A stretch of DNA of 64,000 bases from assembly GCA_016713535.1 (NCBI GenBank), contig JADJOY010000025.1, positions 1 to 64,000 of the forward strand. The letters run 5' to 3'. The notes under the pieces are model-generated. The model ran no database searches. It was not told the DNA's origin and saw nothing but the letters and a program-made list of their open reading frames with translations. The position numbers were made by a program, and so were the translations under genes. This stretch comes from Deltaproteobacteria bacterium (GTDB lineage Bacteria; JADJOY01). Positions 54,793 to 64,000 of the stretch are shown piece by piece. Every line of letters begins with the position of its first letter. Position 1 is the stretch's first letter.

Positions 54793-55248
54793 TCACTCGC
54801 GCGGGGCGCTGGCCCGGTGGACGGATCCGGCGCGATGCGCTCTCCAGGCGTCGTGGATCGCCCGGCCGACGTCACCCGGGAAGCGCCACGGCCGGTCGAT
54901 GTCGCGGAACCGCAGCTCCACGTAGGGGAAGCCCCAGAACCGCACCGGCTGGCACGCGGCGATGGCGGTCCAGGGGATCACCAGGCTCGGATGACCGAAC
55001 CGGAGCGGAAACGGGCGCGAGATCGCGAGCGCGCCCTCACCCACGACCACGGTGAGCGAGTTCAGGTATCGGGCCGCGAGCCAGCGTGTGCCGAGCACCG
55101 CCGAGCGCCCGCGGAACACCGCGCCCTCGACGCGGCGCGTGCTGGTGAATCGGCCACCGAGCGCGAGCCAACCGCTCGCCCGCGAGCGGTACGCGTCGCC
55201 CGCGAACCATGCGATCACGCAGGCGACGACGACCTCGACGACGATCAT
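54793..55248 (-). CDS. Small membrane protein with PH-like region (151 aa)
   Basis: ATG 55248. One N-terminal membrane segment (VVEVVVACVIAWFAG), then a strand-rich domain: SLTVVVGEGALAISRPFPLR, HPSLVIPWTAIAACQPVRFW and FPYVELRFRDIDRPWRFPGD. The order (a hydrophobic segment then a PH-like fold with an 'IPW' strand) resembles bacterial PH-domain membrane proteins but not a named family. It precedes two broken small-protein genes and follows the MopE-like gene on the same strand. Confidence 0.65.
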   Translation of the reverse strand: MIVVEVVVACVIAWFAGDAYRSRASGWLALGGRFTSTRRVEGAVFRGRSAVLGTRWLAARYLNSLTVVVGEGALAISRPFPLRFGHPSLVIPWTAIAACQPVRFWGFPYVELRFRDIDRPWRFPGDVGRAIHDAWRAHRAGSVHRASAPRE

Positions 55249-55314
55249 GTCCGCGACTCGTGCGCCCGGCACCGCGGATCGGGCCGCTGCGCAGGGCGCA
55301 CGATCGCTTCTACC

Positions 55315-57249
55315 TCATTTGCAGGTCTTCTTGCCCTTCGAGGTCACGCAGCTCAGGGAGCAGCACTCGCTGTTCGCGGTACATGAAACTCCGCGGCTCT
55401 TGCAGGTTGGCGGCGCGCAGGCTGGTGCCGAGGCACAGCTCCCGTCGGCGCAGTCGATGGCGCCGTTGCAGTTCTCGTCGAGCCCGCCGGTGCAGACCTC
55501 GGCGCCGACGGTGCAGTCGAGGGCGCAGTTGCCGCAGCCTTCGCCCACGCTGCAGAGCGAGTCACCGCAGCACCAGCTCTGCGGCACGGTCGGGACGGTG
55601 GTGCAGCTCTTGCCGTTGGCGTTGCAGCGCGCGTCGCTGCACAGCGTCTGCGCGCCGCAGCAGTACTGCTTGTTGGGCTTGCCGGAGAGCAGCGAGTTGC
55701 AGTCCTGCGGACAGGTGCGGCAGTCCTCGCCGTTGCCGTCCTCGCACACGCCGTTGCCGCACACCGCGCCGGGCGTCGAGCCGCTCGCGCAGTCGGTCGA
55801 GCAGTTGCCGCAGGTCTCGCCTGCCTCGCAGGTGAGGTCGTGGTCGCAGGGCTCGTCGGCGCCGCTACAGTCCTCGTCGATGCCGTTGCGCGGGATGTCG
55901 GTGGCGCCGGGGTGGATCGCCGCCTTGGCGTCGTTGCAGTCGGTGGGGCCGCACGAGCCGCCCTCGCGCGCGTAGCCGTCCTCGTCGACGTCGGTGCACG
56001 GGTCGCAGGCGTCGCCGACGTGGTCGCCGTCGGTGTCGGCCTGGTTCGTGTTCGAGACCGCGGGGCAGTTGTCGTTCTCGTCGGGGACGCCATCGCCGTC
56101 GGGGTCGGAGAAGGCGAGCGTGTAGAGGTACGTGACGCCGGTCCTGGTGCCGATCGCGGCACGGTTGCCGCTCACCGACACCGACAAGCCGGCGCCGCCG
56201 TTGGTGCCGAGGTCGGCGAGGGTCATCTTCCCCGCCAGCGACCAGCCGCTGCCGACGCGCCGGAACGCGTACGCGGACCCCGAGCCCGCGAACGTCCCGA
56301 AGTCCTTGGGCGTGCCGATCACCGCCCAGTCGCCGTCGAGCGCGACCGCCCGGCCGAAGTCGTCCCAGTCGGCGGGGTTGGGGTTGCGGATCACGAAGCC
56401 CGTGAGTCCGATGAACGCGGCGCCCGGCCCAGGCAAGAAGCCGGTCGTGTAGCTGAACGGCGCGCCGACCAGGGCCGTCGAGCCGCTCTGCGCCACCGCG
56501 GCGCCGATCTGGCTCAGCGACTGCAACCCGGTATTGAGGCCGGTCTGCGTCCACACGCCGTTGGCGCGGCGGTAGTAGTACGCCGTGCCGTTGGAGTTCT
56601 CCTGCGGCGCACCGATGGCGGCATAGTCGCCATCGATGTCCACGCTCACGCCGTACTGCGCGTTGTTCTCGGTCGCCACCGAGAGGAAGCTTTGCTGAAG
56701 CGTCCATACCCCGGCGTTGCGGACGAAGATCAGCGCGCCGCCTCGGCTGCTCGAGTAGCTCGGCACACCGGCGACCAGCGTGTTGCCGCTGATGGCGAGC
56801 GCGGCGCCGAGCTTCGCGCCCGACGGGCTGCCGACGGTGTTCGGGAAGACGAGCTTCGCCTCCTGTGTCCACGTCGTGCCGGTGCGGGCGAACACGTAGA
56901 TCGCGCCGCGATCCGTGTAGGTCGCGTCGTCGAAGTTGGGTGCTCCAACCGCGGCGAGGTCGCCATCGAGCGCCACCGCCGTGCCGTAGCCGATGAGGGT
57001 CACCGGGTCGCTCGGGACGAGGTCCGCTTCGAGGGTCCAGTTCCCCGCGACGAGGCGGTACGCCGCGGCTGCGTTCATGGTGTCGCCACCGCCCAGGAGC
57101 AACGTGTCGCCGCTCAGGCTCACGGATTTCCCGAGCGTGCCGAGTCCGTGCGAGACCCGCGCCTCCTCGGTGACCAGCGCCGACGCGGCGGTGGTGAAGG
57201 CGAGGACGGCGAGCAGACCGAGGGCGAGCGACCGAAGGCGACCGTTCAT
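55315..57249 (-). CDS. Secreted FG-GAP/thrombospondin type 3/MopE-like protein
   Basis: 644 residues with a cleavable signal peptide (SLALGLLAVLAFTTAASA). Residues ~30-360 are seven or so FG-GAP-like blades (YGTAVALDGDLAAVGAPNFD, FGRAVALDGDWAVIGTPKDF). A TSP3 calcium-binding region follows ([27 protein letters not shown]), then the MopE signature (DIPRNGIDEDCSGAD) and a Cys-rich tail with about 30 Cys ending TANSECCSLSCVTSKG. It probably sits on or outside the outer membrane. ATG 57249 follows GGAG. It lies downstream of the TSP3 lipoprotein and is separated from it by a hairpin-dense AT-rich island. Confidence 0.88.
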   Translation of the reverse strand: MNGRLRSLALGLLAVLAFTTAASALVTEEARVSHGLGTLGKSVSLSGDTLLLGGGDTMNAAAAYRLVAGNWTLEADLVPSDPVTLIGYGTAVALDGDLAAVGAPNFDDATYTDRGAIYVFARTGTTWTQEAKLVFPNTVGSPSGAKLGAALAISGNTLVAGVPSYSSSRGGALIFVRNAGVWTLQQSFLSVATENNAQYGVSVDIDGDYAAIGAPQENSNGTAYYYRRANGVWTQTGLNTGLQSLSQIGAAVAQSGSTALVGAPFSYTTGFLPGPGAAFIGLTGFVIRNPNPADWDDFGRAVALDGDWAVIGTPKDFGTFAGSGSAYAFRRVGSGWSLAGKMTLADLGTNGGAGLSVSVSGNRAAIGTRTGVTYLYTLAFSDPDGDGVPDENDNCPAVSNTNQADTDGDHVGDACDPCTDVDEDGYAREGGSCGPTDCNDAKAAIHPGATDIPRNGIDEDCSGADEPCDHDLTCEAGETCGNCSTDCASGSTPGAVCGNGVCEDGNGEDCRTCPQDCNSLLSGKPNKQYCCGAQTLCSDARCNANGKSCTTVPTVPQSWCCGDSLCSVGEGCGNCALDCTVGAEVCTGGLDENCNGAIDCADGSCASAPACAPPTCKSRGVSCTANSECCSLSCVTSKGKKTCK

Positions 57250-57360
57250 GGAGGCTCCAGACCGGGGCCGATCGCGAGCGATCGGCGGCGAGGGTTCGAG
57301 CACGTGACGGCCGCGTGGGGGCGACCCGTAAATTCACGTAGGTCGTTCGACGCTAACACG

Positions 57361-57530
57361 CGCCTGGCATCAGGCGTCACCTGATAAAATGGCCGCCCCA
57401 GATTCAATGGCAACCGCCATTGAATTTCACCACAATACGCCATTGAAATTCTCTGATTTACGCCAGAGAATTTCGTTACTTCTTGCTTTCCGAACTGCGA
57501 GAGATCGCCCTGAAACAGGGCATTTTCGCG

Positions 57531-57542
<12 letters not shown>
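57361..57542. other. Hairpin-dense AT-rich island flanked by a 10-base direct repeat
   Basis: Within 57250-57530, AAATGGCCGC occurs at 57387-57396 and 57533-57542. Between the two are three perfect hairpins: ATTCAATGGC/GCCATTGAAT (57402-57425, loop AACC), GAAATTCTCTG/CAGAGAATTTC (57445-57474) and GCCCTG/CAGGGC (57507-57521). A fourth (CGCCTG/CAGGCG, 57361-57376) lies outside. The island abuts the TSP3 gene stop. It might be a short non-autonomous element (the repeat serving as target duplication) or a regulatory region. Confidence 0.5.
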
Positions 57543-59115
<1,573 letters not shown>

Positions 59116-59126
<11 letters not shown>

Positions 59127-60801
59127 GCCGGCCTCCCCGGGTGCCGGATCCGGCGCCGCGCAGCGCCGCGAAGGCGCGCTCGAGAGCGGCGAACGTGTCG
59201 CGGGTCTCGCGCCGCAGCGCCGCGGTGGCGTCGACCTCGTCGTCGAGGTGGGCGAGCGCCGCTTCCCGCGCGGCGCGATAGCTGGCCACGAGCGCCGCGA
59301 TCCGCTCGCGATCCGCGCCGCCGCGGAGCGCCAGCAAGCCGGCGAGGCGGCCCGCGGCGAGCGCCTGGTGGATCTCGAGGAGCGGTCGCTCGTACGGGGT
59401 CACGTCGGGCTCGGAGAGCGTGGCGGCGAGGCTCGCCTGGCTGGCGTCGAGCAGAGCCACGGCGCGCGCGCCCGCGGCCCCGGATGCCAGCTTGCGCGTG
59501 ACCGCCGCGTCGTCGTCGACGCCGAGCTCGGCGAGCGCCAGGCGTCCACGGTAATAGGCCGCGCGGATCCGTGCCGAGCACTCCCAGCGGCGCTGCCCGA
59601 GCGCGCGATAGGACGCGGCGGCTTCCTCGACCAGGGCAAGGGCGCGGCTCTCGTCACCGGCGAGCTCGTGGTGGCGAGCGAGCCAGTCCTCGACGTAGGC
59701 GGCGCCCATCGCGAGGTCCATCGCCTGATACTCGGCGCGCGCGCGGGCGAAGGTCGCCGCGACCTCCTGCCAGTCGGCCTGCCAGCGCGGCGCGCGGGAG
59801 GCGGGAGCTCTGGGATCGCTCGCGTCGAGCTCGCGACGCAGCCGCTCGTGGCGGGCGACCGCGCCTCGAACCTCGAGGTGGACGCGGCCCTGGGTGAAGC
59901 CGGCGGCGTCGAGTAGGCGGGCGGCGTGCTCGACCCGTGCCGCGGCCTCCGGCGTGTCCGCGCCCGCGGTGCTCTCGGCCGCGTCCGCCGCGACCTCCAG
60001 GTACTCGAGGAGGCCGGCGATCACGAGGTCCGCGCGCGCATCGCTCGCCGGCGCCGCCTCGAGCCGGTCGAGTGCCTGCTGCACGCAGCCCTTCACCACC
60101 AGCGGCGCCGCGCCGAGCTGGTGATGGAGCACTCCGCGCAGGTAGTCGAGCTCGGGGACCGGGTAAGTGGCGGCGAGAACGTCGGCCAGCGCAAGGGCCT
60201 CGCGAGGCCGCGGCGCGAGCTCGTGGGCGAGCGCGAAGCGCTGCGCCTCCTCCACGATGCGCGCTCGCACCGCAGGCGCGAGATCGCGAGCGGCGTCCGC
60301 GGTGACGAGCTCGTCGCACGCTTGCCGGATCAACGGCGGCGCGAACGGCAGGATCCAGCCACCCGCGTGCGCCGCGGCGCCAGCCGCGCCGAACGCGCGC
60401 GAGCGCACCAGCGCCGCCACCCACGCCTCGAGCGGCGTGCTCGCGTCGAGGCCATCGAAGGGCCGCGGCGGATCGAGCGGCAGCCGCTTCCCCGCGCCGG
60501 TCGCGGTCGTGAGCATCCGCGACGCCATCACGAGCCACGGTCGGTCGAAGCGTGGATGGACCTGCCCCGTGGCGTTGCCGAGCGCGGCGGCGAGGACCTC
60601 CACGGGCGGCACGCCGAGCTTCTCGGCGCACGTGACCACGAGCGCGAGCGCCCCGAAGTCGAGGCGCCCCGCCTCGAGGAGCGAGAGCTTGGGCTGTGGC
60701 GCGCCGATCAGGTCGGCGGCCGCGCGCTGCGACAGCCCGCGATCCTTGCGCAGGTCACGGAGCAGCGCCCCCAGGCGGGCACTCAGCTCACGGTCCTTCA
60801 T
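59116..60801 (-). CDS. XRE-family regulator with long helical-repeat C-terminus
   Basis: 561 residues. The N-terminal helix-turn-helix (about 5-65: [35 protein letters not shown]) is followed by ~480 residues of paired helices resembling TPR/bacterial-transcriptional-activator repeats (such as [40 protein letters not shown]). This combination is common in multi-domain regulators that sense a peptide or protein. Since it precedes the TSP3 lipoprotein in the same operon, it may control that operon and the MopE-like gene. Confidence 0.87.
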
Positions 60802-60865
60802 GGGATGGGTATAGCGCGGCGGAGGAGTGGACCCGCCGCGCGGTCATGAACGCGAGCGTCGTTCG

Positions 60866-61132
60866 ATCCCCGATCGCGTCGCAGCGCGACCGCACGAGCG
60901 AAGCGAGTGACTCGGGGGTGGGGCCCCGCCGAGACCGCGCTCTCGGCGCGGCGGGGGGCTGGAACGTGCTCGAGCGCAGAGCCACTCGGCCGGCTCGCGC
61001 CACGATTGGACTCGTCGCTGGGCCCGTCGCAGAGCGACGGCGGCGAGCCAGGCGAGCCGACTCGGGGGTGGGGCCCCGCCGAGACCGCGCTCTCGGTGGG
61101 GCGGGGGGCTGGAACAGCCCCCCGCGAAAACA
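60866..61132. repeat. Second repeat family: two tandem-like units
   Basis: Units at about 60876-60970 and 61020-61125 share GTCGCAGCGCGACC / GTCGCAGAGCGACG, ACTCGGGGGTGGGGCCCCGC, CGAGACCGCGCTCTCGG and GGGGGGCTGGAAC(AGCCCCCC). The second copy has the complete hairpin; the first diverges after GGAAC. A third, incomplete copy is at 40019-40143. They lie upstream of the XRE gene and close to the promoter of the gene at 61382. Confidence 0.75.
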
Positions 61133-61289
61133 CCGTGGCCGACCGCCCGCGGACCCGTCACACGGGACCGGCGCTTCGCAAGGGGTGCTCCCAGCCACCA
61201 TGGCTGGGTCTCCCGGGCATCCCTGAGCGAGGCACCGGGCCGTGCCGGGTGTCGCGGACGGTCGGCTCACGAACCGAAGATACCACACC

Positions 61290-61325
61290 GATTCGCATTT
61301 GCAATAGCCATCTATAATGATTTAG
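61290..61325 (+). promoter_or_regulatory. AT-rich promoter with TATAAT box
   Basis: 61280-61330 is AT-rich, with a perfect TATAAT at 61313-61318 that would put the start site near 61325, about 57 bases before ATG 61382. The upstream -35 is weak (ATTCGC region, 61291-61296), so it may need an activator. It is the clearest -10 box seen in the window. Confidence 0.45.
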
Positions 61326-61381
61326 TATCACGGTCGAGACGACGGCGAGGGAGCCACGGGGCGCCGTCCGGGAGGCCCGGC

Positions 61382-61750
61382 ATGTTGTTCCGAGAGAACC
61401 GCCGTCACCCCGATCCGACGCGCGCCCGCCGCAAGCTCTATTCGGAGCGCGGGCGCTGGGAGCTCGTCGTGGAGCGCGCGCCGAGCGGCATCTTCCTCGA
61501 CCTTTGGTGGACCGAGTGGCCGTACGCGCCCGTGGTCGGGTACTGCGCGAGCTCCGAGCCGGGGGGCGCCGAGCAGGCGATCGAAGCGCTCATCCACGCA
61601 CTCGAGTCCGTGCCCGAGAGCGCCAACGGCTGGGACGTCGAGGTCTACCTCCCGCCGAGCGACGACTCGCGCCCGGTCCTCGATCCCGGCGCGCTGAGCG
61701 CGCTACCGCGCTTCACGCGCGCTGCGGCCATGCCCGCGCTCGACGGCTGA
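61382..61750 (+). CDS. Hypothetical protein (122 aa)
   Basis: ATG 61382 with GGGAGG just upstream and an AT-rich promoter ahead of it. The N-terminus is very basic (ENRRHPDPTRARRKLYSERG); the middle is strand-like (WELVVERAPSGIFLDLWWTE, PVVGYCASS); the rest is helical (EQAIEALIHALESVPESANG). No recognised domain, signal or membrane segment. Confidence 0.55.
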   Translation: MLFRENRRHPDPTRARRKLYSERGRWELVVERAPSGIFLDLWWTEWPYAPVVGYCASSEPGGAEQAIEALIHALESVPESANGWDVEVYLPPSDDSRPVLDPGALSALPRFTRAAAMPALDG

Positions 61751-62228
61751 GCGCGGGCGCTCGTCGCACGCGACTTGCACGGGCGCCCGGCTCGGGCGTG
61801 ACGCGGCCCGGCTGGCACGGTCCTCGCTGCTCGACGCCAGTGGCCGCGCTCGGCGGCCGTTGCGCCCCCATGCCCTCGCGACCCCACCTCGGCACCACGC
61901 ACGCCCCCTCGTCCGCGGCCGGGCGCCGCGAGCGGGCTCCGGCGGCGCGCCGCATCGCTCGTGAGTCCAGCGCGTTCGGCTTGTCCCACCGTGCCGCTCC
62001 GCACCGTTCAAGCTGGCGCGACGACCCACCGATAGGACACCCAAGGGGGCAGCGATCGCCGTCGCCGGCCCGGGAGCCGAGCGTTCGGCGTCGCTGTGCG
62101 CCCCGGTCCGATCTGGCCGCCACACGGGTCGGAGCGGCCGCCCGAGGCCACCGCCACCCCGGCGCGCCCGAGACCGAGCGGACTCACCCCACCCCGCCGC
62201 CGGCGAGGCCGACGAGGAACCCACGCCG
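61751..62228. other. Intergenic stretch without a supported gene
   Basis: About 480 bases between the hypothetical gene and cheR. Several open frames exist on both strands but all have Arg/Pro/Ala-biased composition and no homology-like motif. GAGGAACCCACGCCG before cheR supplies a weak ribosome site. No hairpin array is evident. Confidence 0.4.
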
Positions 62229-63110
62229 ATGATCGCCGCGCACGCCCGAGCCGCTCCGGAGGCGGCGCCGCTGCCCGCCAGCATCGAGTTCACGCTCACG
62301 CCGCGCGAGTTCGACCGGATCCGCAAGCTCGTCTACCAGCAGTGCGGGATCCGCCTCAGCGACCAGAAGCGCGACCTGGTCTACAACCGCGTGGCGCGCC
62401 GCCTGCGCGCGCTCTCGATCACCAGCTTTTCGGCCTATTGCGACCTCGCCGAGAACACCTCGGGACGCGAGCTCGAGGAGCTCATCAACGCCATCACCAC
62501 CAACGTCACGTCGTTCTTCCGTGAGAGCCACCACTTCGACTACCTCGCCGCGGAGCTGCTGCCCCGGATCGCGGCGCGGCGCGATGCCCGCCATCGCCTG
62601 CGGGCCTGGTGTGCGGGCTGCTCGAGCGGCGAGGAGCCCTACTCGCTCGCGATCACCCTCGCCCAGACCGGCCTCTTCGACCGCGGCTGGGACGTGAAGA
62701 TCCTCGCCACCGACATCGACACCCAGATCCTCGCGCGCGCGGCCGCCGGCGTTTATCGCCGCGACAAGATGGACGGCCTCACCCCCGACCTCGAGAAGCG
62801 CTGGTTCGAGAAGACCGGCGGCCCTGGCGAGGGCCTCCGCCAGGTCCGTACCGAGCTCAGGAACCTGATCGCGTTCCGCCGCCTCAACCTCGTGGGCTCA
62901 TGGCCCATGAAGGGACCCTTCGACTTCATCTTCTGCCGCAACGTGGCGATCTACTTCGACCGCCCGACACAGGAGCGCCTGTTTCGCCGCTACTGGGAGC
63001 TGCTCGACCCCGAGCACGGCCACCTGCTGGTGGGCCACTCGGAGTCGCTCGCCACCCTCCAGGACATCTTCCGTCCGTGCGGTAACACGATCTACCGCAA
63101 GACATGCTGA
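62229..63110 (+). CDS. cheR: Chemotaxis protein methyltransferase CheR
   Basis: Methylates glutamates of chemoreceptors with SAM. 293 residues. The helical N-terminal domain (REFDRIRKLVYQQCGIRLSD ... DLVYNRVARRLRALSITSFS) precedes TTNVTSFFRESHHFDYL, the SAM-binding RAWCAGCSSGEEPYSLAITL, ILATDIDTQILARAAAGVY and FDFIFCRNVAIYFDRPTQER, with a C-terminal HLLVGHSESL. Intact and of typical length. Overlaps cheD by 7 bases. Confidence 0.96.
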   Translation: MIAAHARAAPEAAPLPASIEFTLTPREFDRIRKLVYQQCGIRLSDQKRDLVYNRVARRLRALSITSFSAYCDLAENTSGRELEELINAITTNVTSFFRESHHFDYLAAELLPRIAARRDARHRLRAWCAGCSSGEEPYSLAITLAQTGLFDRGWDVKILATDIDTQILARAAAGVYRRDKMDGLTPDLEKRWFEKTGGPGEGLRQVRTELRNLIAFRRLNLVGSWPMKGPFDFIFCRNVAIYFDRPTQERLFRRYWELLDPEHGHLLVGHSESLATLQDIFRPCGNTIYRKTC

Positions 63111-63766
63111 CCGCGACCGCTCCTCGTCTCTCGCCCGAGCGCGAGTGCACGTTGCCGGACCCGTTGCCCGGGTTCGAGCACATCACGCGTTACTGGGACC
63201 CGCTGCACGGCGCCTACGCCGCGAAGATCCTGCCCGGCGAGTACTACGTCACCCGGCAGTCCGAGCTGATCGTGACGGTGCTCGGCTCGTGTGTCTCGGT
63301 GTGCGTGCGCGACGCGCGGCGGCGGATCGGCGGCATGAACCACTTCATGCTGCCGACCCAGTCCTCGAACGGCACCGGCTGGGAGGTCGCCGACCCATCG
63401 CAGGCCGCGCGCTACGGCAGCTTCGCGATCGAGCTCTTGCTCAACGAGCTCATCAAGCGCGGCTCGACGAGGAACGACCTCGAGGTCAAGATCACCGGCG
63501 GCGGCGCGGTGCTCGCCGGCATGACCAACATCGGCAAGATGAACGTCGCGTTCGCGCGCCAGTACCTCAAGACCGAGGGGCTCGCGATCGTCGGCGAGGA
63601 CGTCGAGGACATCTACCCGCGCAAGGTCTACTACCAGCCCCTCACCGGGAAGGTGCGCGTGCTCAAGCTCAAGAAGCTCGCCAACGACACGATCATCCAG
63701 CGCGAGCGGGCCTACGCGCGCGACCTGCGCAAGCCACCCAAGTCCGGCGACGTCGAGCTGTTCTGA
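63104..63766 (+). CDS. cheD: Chemoreceptor glutamine deamidase CheD
   Basis: 220 residues. The catalytic Cys is in IVTVLGSCVSVCVRDARRRI and the His in IGGMNHFMLPT; ITGGGAVLAGMTNIGKMNVA is the third conserved region. It deamidates receptor glutamines and can bind CheC-type phosphatases. The C-terminal residues KPPKSGDVELF end in -DVELF. It forms a cheR-cheD unit; other chemotaxis genes are probably just beyond the right edge. Confidence 0.96.
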   Translation: MLTATAPRLSPERECTLPDPLPGFEHITRYWDPLHGAYAAKILPGEYYVTRQSELIVTVLGSCVSVCVRDARRRIGGMNHFMLPTQSSNGTGWEVADPSQAARYGSFAIELLLNELIKRGSTRNDLEVKITGGGAVLAGMTNIGKMNVAFARQYLKTEGLAIVGEDVEDIYPRKVYYQPLTGKVRVLKLKKLANDTIIQRERAYARDLRKPPKSGDVELF

Positions 63767-63821
63767 CGGTGAGCGGTGGTGCTGGGACCGGATCCGGGGC
63801 CGGTGCCGGCCCGGGTGCCCG

Positions 63822-63858
63822 TCGACGGGCACGCGGCGCGTGCCCCTCCACGCCGTGC
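63822..63858. repeat. Palindromic repeat module
   Basis: GACGGGCACGCGGCGCGTGC followed by CCCTCCACG is the GGGCACGCG module between the convergent cheD and the partial gene at the right edge. Confidence 0.6.
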
Positions 63859-63868
63859 CCGTAGCGGC

Positions 63869-64000
63869 TCAGAAGAGCTCGACGTCGTCGCCGAGGTCGT
63901 CGGCCGCGGCGAGTGGCGCCCCACCACCGATCGCGCCCGGGCGCGCCGCCATGTCGAGACCCTCGAGCATCTCGAGGTGGCGAAGCAGGTCGGCGCGGTG
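63869..64000 (-). CDS. C-terminal fragment of a gene convergent with cheD
   Basis: The minus strand is open from the right edge to TGA at 63869-63871, encoding 43 residues: HRADLLRHLEMLEGLDMAAR, then a Gly/Ala-rich linker and ADDLGDDVELF. The helical segment plus flexible linker and acidic tail is typical of proteins with a C-terminal interaction peptide. The last five residues match the CheD end (-DVELF), so a chemotaxis protein (receptor, adaptor or phosphatase) is plausible, but the fragment is too short to say. Confidence 0.55.
   Translation of the reverse strand, partial: HRADLLRHLEMLEGLDMAARPGAIGGGAPLAAADDLGDDVELF

Noticed and set aside
57340-57380. Integron attC-like site (GCTAAC near a hairpin)
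   Set aside because: The core does not match RYYYAAC/GTTRRRY spacing, and no integrase is present.

Overview
This is a 64 kb stretch of very GC-rich bacterial DNA with dense genes, frequent GTG starts and start/stop overlaps. The gene content (bacterial mevalonate pathway, thrombospondin type-3 and MopE-type secreted proteins, DUF3604, two TldD/TldE pairs, a sigma-54 activator, PilZ, prepilin and chemotaxis genes) points to Myxococcota or another lineage of the old Deltaproteobacteria. No rRNA or marker gene is present to settle this. I saw no tRNA, rRNA, CRISPR array, prophage or transposase.

Layout. 1-7.2 kb: end of a DUF3604 gene, a small ORF with an AbiEii-like nucleotidyltransferase, a GAF/sigma-54 activator divergent from a glycosidase-like lipoprotein, a HAD hydrolase and a frameshifted DHH phosphoesterase. 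8-18.4 kb: mevalonate genes. Type II IPP isomerase, class II HMG-CoA reductase, mevalonate kinase and diphosphomevalonate decarboxylase form one overlapping operon; phosphomevalonate kinase lies 4.8 kb downstream. Dodecin, a DHCR24-like flavoprotein, a methyltransferase, an esterase-like lipoprotein and a membrane protein lie between. 18.4-29.8 kb: an ABC exporter pair, queE, a first tldE/tldD pair, a 704-residue ankyrin protein, a CDP-alcohol phosphatidyltransferase and a DUF4253 protein. 31.6-38.4 kb: nadA, a PilZ membrane protein overlapping a prepilin gene, and a second, divergent tldD/tldE pair. 40-53.6 kb: a lipoprotein, a GT2 glycosyltransferase, glucan phosphorylase, ACP with an acetoacetyl-CoA-synthetase-like ligase, an HSL-type hydrolase, a GMC oxidoreductase, a VOC protein and a hybrid histidine kinase. 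53.8-60.8 kb: small membrane-protein genes (two broken), then a MopE/FG-GAP secreted protein, a TSP3 lipoprotein and an XRE/helical-repeat regulator. 61.4-64 kb: a hypothetical gene, cheR-cheD and a partial convergent gene.

The most unusual feature is a family of GC-rich palindromic repeats found in nearly every large intergenic gap and in none of the confident genes. At 20.9-21.6, 29.8-31.6 and 38.4-39.95 kb it is amplified into tandem arrays of ~160-bp units. Each array has its own spacer sequence between shared hairpins, and the spacers look like diverged versions of one ancestor. The arrays carry almost no stop codons, so long but meaningless reading frames cross them on both strands. Four apparent frameshifts fall in homopolymer or GC-dinucleotide runs, and one array holds a G/C-only block, so base-level assembly error should be kept in mind.
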